From Atherinomorus stipes (lineage: Eukaryota > Chordata > Actinopteri > Atheriniformes > Atherinidae): DNA of 64,000 bases. The first letter of the stretch is position 1. Every line of letters starts with the position of its first letter. Below the pieces are notes generated by a model. The model saw only the letters and a program-made list of their open reading frames with translations, did not search any database and was not told the origin of the DNA. Location: assembly GCA_023101725.1 (NCBI GenBank), contig JALJCO010008736.1:1-64000 (forward strand), read 5' to 3'. Made by a program: the position numbers and the translations under genes. Below are positions 46,300-58,210 of the stretch, piece by piece.

Positions 46300-49200
46300 T
46301 TCTCCCTTCTTCCTCATTCTGATGCTCAGTTTGAACTTCATCAAGTCATCTTGACCATGTCTACATGACTAAATGCAGAGTTGCTGCCATGCGATTGGCT
46401 CAATACAATAGTTGGATATCTTTTGTGATAACAACAGTTATTATCTACAACGTTGTACATTTGTGATACTTGACAGATGCATTTATTTTTTCCCCACACT
46501 TTCTTTTTTCCAATCAAATCAGGCACGCAGAGTTACAGCAGGCCCACACCTGCTTCCCCTCAGAGTTTACACATTTACAGAAGAAAGTAAATAAAGTAAA
46601 CAGCAGTTACATTAACCAGATCCATCTCTCTCTGGTTTAGGTCTGCATCTGCTGTCTTTGAAGTTCAGCATTTCTCACAGCGGTGCCTCATTGCTGGGGT
46701 TTCCTGACTGTGATGCATGTCTGATGTCTGGTGTGGGGCCTCCTGTTTGACAGGTGCTCTCTTCAGAGACATGGGACTCGACCAGTTAATCTAGAGCTCC
46801 TCAAATGTGCGCTAAAATGTTAAACACTCCCAGAGGTCAGGGACCTCAGCTAAGCATATAATTACAAAGCCAGAACTATGAACTTTGGAGTATGTTGGTG
46901 GCTTTGAAGTCTAATGATTAACATGTTCCATATTCATCCATTGTGGCATAATTGTGGCAAAATTCTTTTTGATTTTTCCAGCTTCCCATAAATCTAAATA
47001 GGTTTCTTCCTCTTGAATGACATCATTCTAAACTAAATCATTGTAGAGTTTTAGCTAAATGACACGTGTAGCTGATGTTAAGTAATCAGTGGGCACCAGG
47101 GCAGCTTATGATCACTGTTTCAGACACGAGAAAGCAAAAGAGCATGACTGAGCTTGTTTTCTTCTGTGGAACGTCACCAGACGATTGAATTCGATCTATG
47201 AGACGGATCTCCATTTGACAAATACTTCTCTAAATGCGCTTAATCCCTAAAGCTATATCTGTCAGTAAAAACGAGGCAGACACACACACATGCGCACACA
47301 CGCCTGTGGCGATAATATTCTCATAATGTTCCATATCCTATCACTACCAAGTGTTTTCGCTTGGGAACGGGGAGACTCCCGTTCATAAAACATGTCAAAT
47401 GATATCTTTTTAAGTGCCGAACCGAGACAAAAACAGGAGAGGTGGAAAAATAATCAATCATTTTGACACTTTTTTTCCATATAATCTAAAAAGGTTCTTT
47501 TTAGTATGTAGTGTAAAGTTTGGCTTTAAAAATCCATATTGGATTAGTTTTAAGGCTTTAAATGTTATTAAAGACTGCAAAGCTGTTAATAACTGAACTA
47601 CCCATTAGATCTTATGTTTTTATTCAATAGACAGCAGTTCTGTGTAAAATATAAGAATGATGGTATGTTAACAGGTAGAAAAACTTCTCTTTTGTTTAGC
47701 ATTGTGGCTGGAGGAAGCCACAGTCAGGGGTTAGGGCCAGGTCAGGTTCATCTGGCTGTGCTAGAAGGCATGAAATTGACAGGTTAACCTGCATTCAACC
47801 CTTGTCTAACAGGACATGAGGACAAGAGCTGCTGCTACAAAGCTGTCATTAAAGTGAAACTTGCTGGTTAACGACGCCCAGTAACTTAAAGCGCAGGAAC
47901 ATGTAGGAAAAGCTAACACAAAGCTACAAGAAGCTGAACAATGAAAGTGTGTTTTTCATGTGGAAGATTGAAAAATTACAATCTCTTGATTGAGTTTGAT
48001 TTTGAAAAGTTCAATGTCACAGATTGAAAAACAGATTTGTTGTGTAAAGTAAAGAGTAGACGGGAAGTGAGGCATTGTGATACCGCGTCAGCAGCATTTG
48101 CTGTTTGTTTCTTAGCAACAAAAACAGATAAGTTGGTTTACGTTAGTGATGTGCTGAATCCAGCTGCTGAAGGTTTCAGCGCAAGGACTTGGATAATCAA
48201 ATTTGCTTTTTTTTTTTAAATAAATAAAAAGAAAAAAAAATGCAGTTTTTTTCTTTTTTGTGTACCAAATGCTCCTCTGTAATATAAAAAAGCCAAAACA
48301 TAATTGTCTTAATTGGTTCTGTTCATATTGGAAACTGATGCAGATGCATCCGTGTCAAAGCTGCACGGAAGCAAAGCTTTTATTTTTTATTTTTTTTCCA
48401 AAAGCAGAGTGATGTCAAAACAGCAAATGTAAAAAAAAAAAAGGACCCCCAGTGATGCATCTGGCTGTTTGAACTCAAGACTCATCAAAGAACGCATACT
48501 AGAGAACTTTTTTTTTTCCTTAAATTAAGACTTAGATGAAGAAAGAGAATTTGGGGTTTGCTGTAACAGTGTGTCTGGAGGCCATATTTATGTATTTATT
48601 CATTTATTTTGTAAGTCAAGAAGACAGCTCTGCCAGTACTCATCTTTTACTCACACTCAAAGTATTTTTCATCTCCTTGGTGAGGTTTAAAAGTGCTCCC
48701 ACTATGACATAATTAAAGACAAGCCGGGGGGGGGGGCTGAAATCTTGGAGCATGGTGGGAAATGTGGTGTTAAAAGCTGAGATGCTAGGATAAAAGAGAA
48801 GGAGGGGGAGATTCAAGATGAGGAGGGGGATGGATATGGATATGGATATGGGGGAAACAATGATATCTTGCCTCCATTGTTTGCTTTTCTTTTCATCAAA
48901 AAGAGGCTCAGAACTATTTTCCCAGCGTGACACGTCCCTGCATGTTCATACTAATAATTTTCTTCTTCCAGACTGTAATATAAAGCCTGGTATCTGCCGA
49001 GAAAGTAAATCAGCCTTTTTTGAACACGAGGTGATGAAACGGGTTGTCATAAGAGTGCTTTATCAGCATATTCCCGTCTACGAGGACCACAGTCTGTACT
49101 CTGAAGTACAAACTGTTAAAAGTTCAACTCGCATAACATTTTCATTGCAGACTGCAGTGATCTCTGGAAGTCATTATGTGGTCTTGAGGACGAAGATGTG

Positions 49201-50367
49201 CCAAGAAGTCATTTAAAATCAAAAAGAGACCACTGATTTCCACCTCTGAACATCTGCCCTGCTGCGTCAACGCATCCACAGAGGTCCCCTTCACCCCGAA
49301 TCAACCTCACTCTGCTCTCGTTTATTTATATTGCTGTTTATACAGGACAGCCTGCTCGTTTGTTCCTACCAGACATGAGACAATGTTTCCTATGACAAGG
49401 TGCTTCCCCGCTGCTTTTCACTTGTACGCGCAGGAGGTCTCTTCTCTGTGTCGACACAGTCGCATAAATCAAGACAACCTCAGAGAGTCTGTGGTGAAAT
49501 TTCCCCCCTCAAATGTTCTCTCAGCTGTGGTTTTCCAGTGGATTTCAACGCTGCGGCTTTCCCTCTTCGAATTCCCCCCAAAGTTCGTCTCTTCCAGGGC
49601 GCAGGCTTCCCTCCTACCAGAAATGCATCCATGCGTGAAAACAGAGGGGGATTCCCTCCCATCATCCTCGTTCAACCATTCTGCTTCCTTCAATTGTTCA
49701 CTCGGGCAGATTTTCAGTTGCCTGTTGAAGCTGAAATCTCAGTGATCAGACTCTCAGTCTTAGAGCAGCTTTGGCTCACTGAGAGGTTGCAAAGAACTTG
49801 AATGTTGAGGATCTTTATAGGTTTGCAGCAGAGCATCTGATGCATGCTGCGTGTCAAGGAGCAAATTGAATACATTTGAAGAGTTCATTTGCAAAAACAG
49901 TTAAACACCATTCAGAAAAAAACAGTTAACTGCTTTTCGTCGCTGTAGAGTGAAAACCTCCTATCTCCATTTAACATCATTAAAACCCTCTACTTCATAT
50001 GTGATTTGGTGAGAATATTCAAAAAGTAAATCAGTTTATTTGCAGAAGCAGTTAACTCTGTTTTTTCTAAATGGTGGTTAACTGTTTTTGCAAATGAACT
50101 CTTCATTTGTCATTTAGACTTTTGGGCTGTGAAATTCAATTTAACTACATTAAAGCTCAACCATGAGTTTGAGCGTCTCTGATGTTTGGCAGAGTTTCAG
50201 CTTTCACCCAGGCCACCCTGAGGGTCTTGGCTTCAGTCTCCCTGGTTGCCAGATCACAGCTATTAGCTGCGAGATGTATTGTCGGGTGCTGGGTGTGTAA
50301 CTGGTAGGTGTGTGGGTGTGTCTGCTGGGAGCTGGATCAGCCTCCCGTGCAGAGGTTTGTCTGTGGG
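46300..50367. other. Unassigned intronic or intergenic stretch
   Basis: It contains a short (GGATAT)n run at about 48826-48850, an A- or T-rich zone at 48200-48530, and a GC-richer segment at 49240-49800 with overlapping open frames on both strands (49383-49745, 49400-49801, 49469-49693). None shows a domain or a convincing splice pattern. The GC-richer block lies about 0.6 kb upstream of the alternative first exon and might be regulatory. Confidence 0.4.
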
Positions 50368-50373
50368 TATAAT
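50368..50373 (+). promoter_or_regulatory. Candidate TATA box of an internal or separate promoter
   Basis: TATAAT lies 53 bp upstream of the ATG at 50421. Transcription starting about 25-30 bp downstream would leave a 5' leader of roughly 20-30 nt. The box is not a perfect TATAAA, so the call rests mainly on its position relative to a signal-peptide exon. Confidence 0.45.
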
Positions 50374-50420
50374 GTGAAGAGCACTGAGGTGCAGTCAGAC
50401 CCGCAGTGTCTCCTGCAGTC

Positions 50421-50513
50421 ATGCTCCACCATGTTGGATGGTACCTGCTGCTGGGATGCCTTATGCTGGATTTAAAGGGGTTGGTGCAAGGTCAGAGACG
50501 CCGGAATGGAAAG
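50421..50513 (+). CDS. First coding exon: signal peptide (alternative start or separate secreted-protein gene)
   Basis: The ATG in CACCATGTTG-like context opens MLHHVGWYLLLGCLMLDLKG, then LVQGQRRRNGK, and meets the donor GTACTC at 50514 in phase 0. The 31 codons have the classic layout: short N-region, hydrophobic core (WYLLLGCLMLDL), a likely cleavage after LVQG, then a basic mature start (QRRRNGK). The phase-0 donor joins without shift to the phase-0 acceptor at 63630, giving a secreted product beginning QRRRNGK-NVFLRRGSS. Reading this segment as an internal exon in phase 0 after 42252 hits a stop, so it must be a first exon. Collagen IX alpha-1 is a known case of such an internal promoter that removes the TSPN domain. 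A second, separate gene is the alternative. Confidence 0.72.
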
Positions 50514-51112
50514 GTACTCCCTGCTGTAACTGCACACAAATTTTACCTTTTTAGTTATTGTTCTTAAAAAAAATGCTGCAAAGTAATTCATGCAAAATTC
50601 TGCTTGATGCTACATTTGCTGTCAATGCAGAAGTGTTTATTTGGCTGAGAATGCTGAAAGGTTCTTCTAAATATGGAAAAAAGTTGCACCTGATTTGGTT
50701 TTAAGTTTTTAATCAGACTGAAATAAATCTGAAGAGAGTGATCTGTAGGACATATGAGATAAATCCAGTCATTTTCAAGTTTCTCTAACAAAATGAAGAG
50801 AAAGATTTAAATTTGAAAACATGCTTTGAGAACCTGCTTCACTTAAAACCACATAGATGAAGCTGTAGATGGATGATCAAGCTGTTAAAGATGGTAGTCA
50901 GAAGATGGTTTTCACTGTCATCTAGTTCATGCACAGCGTGATCTGTGCTACAGACACAAAGTGGGATTTTTTTTTCTTTTTTAATTAGTTATTGATACGA
51001 TTGCATTGATCTCACTGAGCCACTGAAAACATTATTTGTTAGTTTTGGGGGCTTTCTTTTTATTTCTAACACATCTAAAACACTGAACGTTATACTTGAA
51101 ATTACACAAACC
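50514..51112. other. Intron, no recognised content
   Basis: AT-rich sequence between the signal-peptide exon and the next repeat. Nothing is recognised. Confidence 0.5.
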
Positions 51113-51300
51113 AAGGAAGGCAAGGCAAGTTTATTTGTATAGCACATTTCATGTACAGAACAATTCAAAGTGCTTTACATAAAACATTATAAGCAAAGGG
51201 AGAGAAAAAAAACAATTAGAAGCATGATTCAAAATTAAAAGCATTTAAGATTAAAAAGAGAGAATACAGAGACGTGCGTAACAGAACAGCAAAAATAACA
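51113..51300 (+). repeat. Dispersed TTTATTTGTATAGCACATTT repeat, best-preserved copy
   Basis: AGGCAAGTTTATTTGTATAG, CACATTTCATGTACAGAACA, ATTCAAAGTGCTTTACATAA and AGATTAAAAAGAGAG form the consensus of a very abundant fish interspersed repeat. Related copies are at 27605-27800 and 33809-33900. Confidence 0.75.
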
Positions 51301-52327
51301 ACAGACCAAATCACTAAAATTAAATTAAAATAGATTCCAGTTATATTACGGTGGATCGAATCAAGGTGTAAACCTCTACTCAAGTTTTCTTGAAAGCCTC
51401 TAAGTTCTGTGAATCAGCGAGGTGTTCCTCAGTAAAGGAAAACAATCAAAGTGACGTCAAGCTTAATCTTTGTGTCTGATCTTGGAAGCACATTGAAAGC
51501 CTGAATAACCAGCAACCAAATCCTAAAAATAATCCAACAAACAGGAATCCAATTTGAGTGAATTTGAGATCAGTCTTGGAGTTAAGTGATCGTGTTTACA
51601 TGATGTTGTTGAGACAAGCAGCTGCATCTAATGCTGCTTTCATGTCGTATATTTATAAATACCAAAGTCCGACATCAAACCTGCACTTGAACACCAGCTC
51701 ACATTGTAATTTCCGCTGGAAAGCTTGAAAAATTTTATGATACCCGAGTTGCCAAGATGAGGTAAACTTTGACCTTTCAACATGGCGGAGACCAACGAAA
51801 ATATCCCGAATGGGATGCATTGCATCGTGTTTTAAGATTATTGCTGCTGCTTTTTGGTTAGTTTGTTTCTGCATAGTTCTGTGACATATAGAACTTTAAT
51901 ACCATTGCCACTTAAACTTTGTTTTGTTTTAAAAAATAAAGTTATTGTTTGGTTTATTTCCTCAGAGCAGATGCTAGCTGTCAGCTAGCTAGCTAGCCAG
52001 TCAAAGATAGCCTCCAGTGTTTCACTTCATTACAACAACAAATCACTTGAATACAACACACTGGTAATTTCCACCGAACAACTGGAAAGGATCATTTTTC
52101 CCATACCACATGGAGGCAGCATTATAGCAGCAGTATACTGTATGAATAGATCTTTGTCCACATAAAGGGAATCACAGCTTCTCTCAGCTGGAGAACTCAG
52201 ATGATTGATCGATTCATGTGACTCCTTCATGCTGGATTTATTGTTGGAAACTGATAGAACATTTGTGTTTTTCTAATGCATCCTTCTTCATAAAATTTTA
52301 CTTTACTCTAAACTAATTAGATTTGAG
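51301..52327. other. Unassigned non-coding stretch
   Basis: No gene or element is recognised. GCTAGCTAGCTAGCC at about 51985 is a small local repeat. Confidence 0.4.
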
Positions 52328-52562
52328 CAATGGTTCTCAAACTTTTCACATCACCATTTCAAAAATTATTCAGCACTTTGATGACTAATATTGGAATACA
52401 GTGGAAGAGAGACCCGCCCCTTGCTATCAGGCACACTTTAAACAAGAGGCAGGTTCATCCCACATGAAAATATCATGTACCGTTCAGTGTTGGGAGCTCC
52501 TATCTCAGATGTTTGTCACCATAACTGTCATTTAAACTTCTGCACACAACTTAAGGTGTAGA

Positions 52563-52992
52563 CTTGTAGTCAAGATCGCCTAAACCGAGACCAAGACACT
52601 ACCAAGACCAAGACAAGACCAAGGCAGACCAAGTCAAGACCAAGACTAGTTCAGCTCGAGACCAAGACCAAAAGAAAAAGTTCTTTTTTTTTTTTTTTTT
52701 TTTTGCTATTTTGCATGAGTTGTAGAACCTAAGCACCATACTGGGTTCAGCTCCCTCATATAAAATGAGATTGTATTATTTGGTATTTGCTTGGTACTTG
52801 AAGGGGGCGTTTAATGATATATATAAAAAAAAACTGCCCCTGCCTTGATAATAAAAATACAAATCCCTTCGAGAATGCTTGGCCAGTCTGAGACATTGCG
52901 AGGCCGAGAGACCCGAGACAAACACCAAGACCAAAGACTGTCAACCAATACTGTGAAAAAGTGGTCTCAAGACCGGTCTCAAGGACTACAAG
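52563..52992. mobile_element. GAGACCAAGACC-rich element with inverted ends
   Basis: The left end CTTGTAGTCAAGATC is mirrored by CTCAAGGACTACAAG on the right. The interior is dominated by ACCAAGACCAAGAC and GAGACC units plus a poly(T) tract (52682-52705). The superfamily is not certain; such repeats are common in fish. Confidence 0.65.
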
Positions 52993-53028
52993 ACTATTAA
53001 GGAGTGATCTCTCAACAAAGTCCTTAAC

Positions 53029-53559
53029 ATGTCTCTGCTCTCACACACATACAGTAAATCAGAGCACTATGCATACAATCTAAAACCCTACACGAAGCAG
53101 TTTGTTATACAGCGATATTTACTTGTCTGCATCCATACAGTCGTTTATGAATCGTTTAAGGCCCGATGCAACCAAAATACTGACCCTCTATTTGCACATA
53201 TTGAGCTTGCGCCGCATCACGGGCAGACACGTGTATTATATCAGCATGTAAACAGGAAGTTCATTTCACTTTGGACTAGCGAAGTAATTGATGCACAGAG
53301 AAAACAAGATTTTTTTGTTTGGACTGACGATGAGTTGGTGTGGTTGCTAAACGTAACAAATGATTATAAAACTCGCATGGCCAGGCAAAATGTCGACTGG
53401 GAGTTCGACTGCCCTGCTAAAAACATTTGCGAATTAGGGACCCTTAAAGCTAAAGTGTGTTTTTTAAAAAATATTTATTTATCATGGGCCTATATGCTCA
53501 AAACCGTTCCTATACCCAGACAGCAGTACATGAGACACGCAATCTGTGAAAAAAAATAG
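53029..53559 (+). CDS. Transposon-derived frame with a Myb/SANT-like segment
   Basis: This is a 176-codon uninterrupted frame. Residues about 95-130 (FFVWTDDELVWLLNVTNDYK, then TRMARQNVDWE) closely resemble the start of Myb/SANT-like DNA-binding domains encoded by fish DNA transposons (FVWTDDEVELLL...YK...NVDWES type, with the conserved Trp and acidic cluster). After DWE the similarity is lost, so the domain is cut short or continues in another exon. The N-terminal half has no recognised domain. It sits inside a composite transposon block, so it is best seen as a transposon remnant. It could still be transcribed, but no promoter or poly(A) signal is visible. Confidence 0.5.
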   Translation: MSLLSHTYSKSEHYAYNLKPYTKQFVIQRYLLVCIHTVVYESFKARCNQNTDPLFAHIELAPHHGQTRVLYQHVNRKFISLWTSEVIDAQRKQDFFVWTDDELVWLLNVTNDYKTRMARQNVDWEFDCPAKNICELGTLKAKVCFLKNIYLSWAYMLKTVPIPRQQYMRHAICEKK

Positions 53560-54070
53560 CTCAATTGGTCCAAACATCAGAGCCAGAGGAGTGTCTGATG
53601 AAGTGTCTGACATCTGTCAATCGCTGCTCTCACACGCTGCGTCCCGCCCCCTCCCTCCACTGAAGCTGCTGGCTGCAGCTCAGTCAAGCAATGACAAGAT
53701 GACCCAAGAGGGGAAACAATGACAAAAGAAAGAACTCGACCGTATGTTTGTCACTGTGATGTTGCTGCTGGACAGAGCTAGCTTGTTTCTGATGCTGCAG
53801 TTAACGTTACTGGCTTGGAGGCAGAGTGCGAGTGCTGCAGAGAGGGAAGGGGAGTGGCGTGAAACTTGTATTCATTCAAAATTTCAGGCTAAGTTTGCTC
53901 TCTTCTCAAAGTAGACTGCAGCTTTAAATGTGGACAAGTTACCTGAAAAATATCTGGCTATGTAGAAATGATGCTAACATTGACCAGAACGATATTCAAT
54001 GGAGAAGCTGATACCAAAGGGAGCTGATACTAGAGGTAGTGCGAGTACCACCAGTGGTTTGAGAACTATA

Positions 54071-57000
54071 GCACTGGATGAATGGGTATGCAAAGGCTTA
54101 CGGTAGGTCTGGTTTGGTGGCTAACCAATATGACTGTGTTTTATGACGCTAAACGAGGTCAGAAGATTTCTTTTAACCCCTGTAGGCACCTTTCTTAACT
54201 ATTCTATGCAGTGACGCCACCAGTAATCTGTTTATTTGCTGTCCCCTTTCACGGTCCCCCACCTGCAGGCTAAATCCCAGAGCCAACTCTCTCACTACAG
54301 CATAATCCTTCTACTTCTCTGTGGAAGATCTGCGGCAGGTTCATGTTTTGCTGTGCCAAGTTCACAAAGGCAGCAGAGCAAAATGTCAGAAATCTTGTCC
54401 ATAGATTCTGTTTCTAATCAGTGCACAAATGTTAAAGAATCCAGCTCCTTACGCCACCAGCTTCATGATCTTATTGTATGCCTGTCCTCAGAGAGACCAC
54501 CACAGTTGACTTGGTGGATGCTTTGATCCCAACTAACAGTGGCATTTCTGATATGGGTGGTCCTGCCAGGAGTTAAATCCCTACTACAATGGTCTTAACT
54601 CCAGATTTAACCTGCTGAACTAGTGAATGCCACTGAGTCAGAGTAGAGTCACAAGCTAGCTTGAGCTGTGCACATGATATGCCCAATGAACGCATATGTC
54701 ACATAAACGTATTTGAATCCACTTACAAGTCGTGACATGAATGATTTGCCAGTCATTTTTGTGCTTTGTGGGGTTGGAACTTAAACACACACAAAAACAC
54801 CCAATCAGACTGTTTCCTTTTTGTTTGCTTAACATTTTTCCCTCTATGTTTACCATTTCTTACTGTATTATGTGTACAGTGGCAGCGCTCCAATCACCAT
54901 TCCTAAAAACATCCCAAATTTAGCCATTTTGAAATTTTCAAGGCTAGGTTGCCTACTGCTGCTTGCAAGACCCAGCCGGTCTGAGTGTCTGCATACCTGT
55001 GTCTTGCCGAGATTTACGGACCTTGCCTTTTGATTAGCCCTTTGTAGGTGTAAGTGCTCATTGTCTATGTGTGCACACATGTGTGTTGATGATAGCACTT
55101 CGCCCTGCAGCATTTTTGTCAGTCTGCGAGGCCGCCATAGATCTCACATTGCTCAAAACAGAGGATCTGTCAGCTTTGCATGCAGAGAGACTCCTGAGGA
55201 GACTTGTGCTGATGGAAGGACACAGTGATTAGCTATAACCATTAATCTTGGCCAGGTGTGCCATGTCAGTATCTGCCCTATTTACTGTATTTTTCAGATC
55301 TTGCTGAAAACCTCATCTAGGTTTAATCAAGTTCCTTATTGTCTAACTATGTCAGTGATCAGCCAAAATTCCAATATCATGCACCCATAGTGTGGATCAT
55401 AGACAGCGTATGGTGTGGGTCAAACAGACAAACCTATTTATTTAACAAAATGACAAAGCATACAGTAATCTGATTGATAGGAATGTTTTGTTTCATTGGA
55501 GTTTTAGCTTTAGTGGCAATTAAAATTATTTGAATGAGGACGCCAAATTCCTACAAACCATTTTCACACTTGACTGTAATTTGTTCATTTACAGATTTGA
55601 GTCAGAATCTAACACTCACACTTTGCCTCCTGTACAATCCGTCCAAAGCAGAGGTGTTGTCAGGATACAAGGCATAAACATAAACACACATTCTTTGGTG
55701 TACCAACTTGCTGAACTTGTCACTACAAAGCCTTTAGAAAGACACCAAACATACTAAACTTTGTATCGGCACCTGATCTAAATCCCTGAATAAGTTGTTC
55801 AATATTAAAAGTTTGCATTCTAGTAATAATAAAAACTTCTTCTCTTCCAGCATGTAGGTTTGTACAATGGAGACCTGTAGAGTAATGTAGCTGTTAGTCA
55901 GACCGCCTGTGGTCAATCTCGGCGGGGTTTGTTTAAATTCAGTGTTTATCACTACCAGAATGTTGCTGAGGTGTGTTTGAGCTTTGTTCTCAATAGTTAG
56001 CAGATCAGACTGCAAGTTTGAAGCAGCTTTTTCTGCAAATGTGTGCAAATGTGAGTGTAATCAGGGCGCCAGAGCAAAAGAGGGCTCTTCTAGCTTTAAT
56101 AAATAAATATATAAATTCAGGTGCTAACCATTTATTTTAAACCACAAGTAATTTCCAACAGTGATCCATCCAGAAGACTAAACCAAACCATGTTTCAGAG
56201 CACTGGGATTTTCTGACTGTGCTCTTTTAGTGGCATTCATCCCCAAGCCCAGCGGTTCCCATTAAAGACTCCAGTTACTATGCTTTTAGAGTTGCTAGGC
56301 TTTTTTCTTTTTTTTCTTTTTTTTTTCAAATATTACTCATACAGGAGTAAATAGTGTACGTTGTGGCTATTTTCAGTGGTTTGTTTTTACACTTTTGGCA
56401 CACTTGTCAGTCTTTCCAGCAGCAGGATGGAAAATATGGAAATATGAGTCAGTTTATTTTAAAAAGTGCCTTTGGTTTATGTTTTTGGACAGAAACTGTC
56501 GTTAAGTTTTCATGAGTTTTGCAAAACTTATTTAACAGTGCCGGTTTTACCAATTATACTCACTTTTAATTAGATTTTTTAAACAGTTTTGTGGATGGGG
56601 AGAACATCCTTTTGATGCTGGTCTGCCAGCAGGGACAGAAAACAGAAGCGTCCATGGTTCCAGTGATGTGCGAGGTCTAATTTTTCAAATAATTGTTAAT
56701 TATTGGTTTAAAAATAACTAAAAGGTAGGTTTAATGTTTGTAAAAACATGCCCATAGAAATGGTCTTAAAGGATCAGCACAGAAGCGTGTCCTAATATTT
56801 TAGTTAACTTCATTCGTCCATTTAGTAACCTCCAGAGAATACCCAAACAGGCAGTATATCGTCAGAGGGATATTTAATCTGAAGCTATTTCTGTGGTGAA
56901 AACTTTCAGTGTTTGATAAGCGAGGGCTCCGGACTGACTGGCCAACATATCGCAGTGCTGGTAACTAATTATGGTCTGGGCTGGCTTTCCTAAGGATATC

Positions 57001-57680
57001 TCACAGACTGGCAGGGAGATAAGACGAGGGGACAGTGTTGGCCTGAGGAGATCCAGTGTCAGCTTATCGACTGGGGCCGCTCGCCTAAATGTTGCCTGAG
57101 TCAAGACGGAGAGAAAGAGCCTTTGTTTTCATTTGGGGCACTCTGCTTGGTCTCCTGCCCATTTTATATAGTCACTGGTCCTACTGGCTTCACTTCACTT
57201 CACACTAAGTATTGAGGGCTGAGTAATATTTTAGAGATGTTAAAACCAGTTCCAACTGATTTGATCTGTCAGTAAAATGTTTGGCTGCTGTACCCTGATT
57301 ATATTAAATCACTGAAACTTGTGACTGAAGAGTAAAATGGGTTTTAAAGGTTAATGCAAGTCTGTTTTTGAGATTATTATATTGTCTACTACTGTGTGTT
57401 TTGGTCTTTTTGAAAATGACAGAAAACACCTGATTGCAGTGATTGCCTCAAAGAGTTGCTTAACAAAATTTTAGCTCCAGAGCCCCATCATGCTTGTTTA
57501 TATGTTTTATTTTTTTTGTGTGTTAGTTTTTAATATTTTTGTTGAACCACAATTCAAAGTCAATCTCACGATTTCCAGCATTTCTTTTTATTTATCACTG
57601 CTTTTGGCATTTTAAACTTATTTCACTGACAACTGATTTTTGTCCTTCTTCAGCTGTAGGGTTTAAATAATTTTGTGGAC

Positions 57681-57681
<1 letters not shown>
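54071..57681. other. Unassigned intronic or intergenic stretch
   Basis: There is no splice-consistent exon, RNA gene or transposon end. Frames at 54236-54526, 54868-55113 and 55734-56048 carry no domain. A pyrimidine-rich tract lies near 56305-56330. Confidence 0.4.
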
Positions 57682-57720
<39 letters not shown>

Positions 57721-57731
57721 ACATATATATA

Positions 57732-57774
<43 letters not shown>

Positions 57775-57784
57775 ACACACACAC
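57682..57784. repeat. Compound microsatellite (CT)n (AT)n (GT)n (CA)n
   Basis: A CT run (57682-57716) is followed by AT and GT/CA dinucleotide runs to 57787. The open frames here on both strands (SLSLSLSL and IYIYIYIY) are products of this repeat. Confidence 0.97.
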
Positions 57785-57787
57785 ACA

Positions 57788-57832
57788 AAGTGGGAACGGA
57801 AAGTATTTAGACCCCTTTAAACTTTTTACTCC
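57788..57832 (+). mobile_element. Tc1-like terminal repeat fragment
   Basis: AGTGGGAACGGAAAGTATTT followed by AGACCCCTTTAAACTTTTTACTC resembles the terminal region of a common fish Tc1-like transposon. Only the end survives. Confidence 0.5.
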
Positions 57833-57836
57833 ACAG

Positions 57837-58210
57837 AGTCGCAGAGGGTTATGGGTGCAAGTGAGACTGAGTTCTTCCTGTAGGCTAGTCCACAACCACC
57901 TCCACTGTCTGTAGGGCGTTGAGATTCAGGCTGTCCCGATTGCATCAGGTCACGAGATGGTCAAGCTCCCACCATCTCGTGGGACATGTCATCATCTGAA
58001 ATGAGTGTGATCAGAGTGGTGTTGTTCACAAGCTTCAAGAATTTGACAGACAGGTGACAGGAGGTGCAGCTATGAATACAGGGAGAAGAGCAGAAGAGTG
58101 AGAATGCAGCTCTGGGGGGTTGGAGGTGATTGTTTTTTGCATCGTAGATATGTTTATGTCTGTAATCCTCCTGCCTGGAGTCAGGGACACTCAGCTGGGA
58201 GAACATAACA
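57837..58210 (-). pseudogene. LINE reverse transcriptase relic (second family)
   Basis: The minus frame 58206-57961 reads PPRAAFSLFCSSPCIHSCTS, then CHLSVKFLKLVNNTTLITLI and SDDD. It corresponds to the catalytic-motif region of a fish LINE reverse transcriptase (SPLLFSLYTxDCTSxxxSVxxLKFADDTTLxGLIS in relatives). The catalytic ADD is mutated to VNN, so the enzyme is dead. It belongs to a different lineage from the relic at 17690-18250, judging by the motif surroundings. Confidence 0.78.

Larger units (their letters stand above)
52328..54070. mobile_element. Composite DNA-transposon block with hAT-like ends
   Basis: The left end CAATGGTTCTCAAACTTTTC and the right segment ACCACCAGTGGTTTGAGAAC form the inverted ends of the hAT group also seen at 12519. 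Between them lie a distinct element (52563-52992) and a Myb/SANT-like frame (53029-53559), so the block is nested. No clear target duplication remains, which suggests an old insertion, or that the two ends belong to different copies. Confidence 0.5.

Noticed and set aside
50419..50513. Internal exon of the TSPN gene (TCCTGCAG acceptor just before it)
   Set aside because: In the phase required after 42252 the sequence reaches a TAA within 19 codons, while the ATG frame gives a textbook signal peptide.
57595..57914. Frames with SLSLSLSL / IYIYIYIY
   Set aside because: They are translations of a compound dinucleotide microsatellite.
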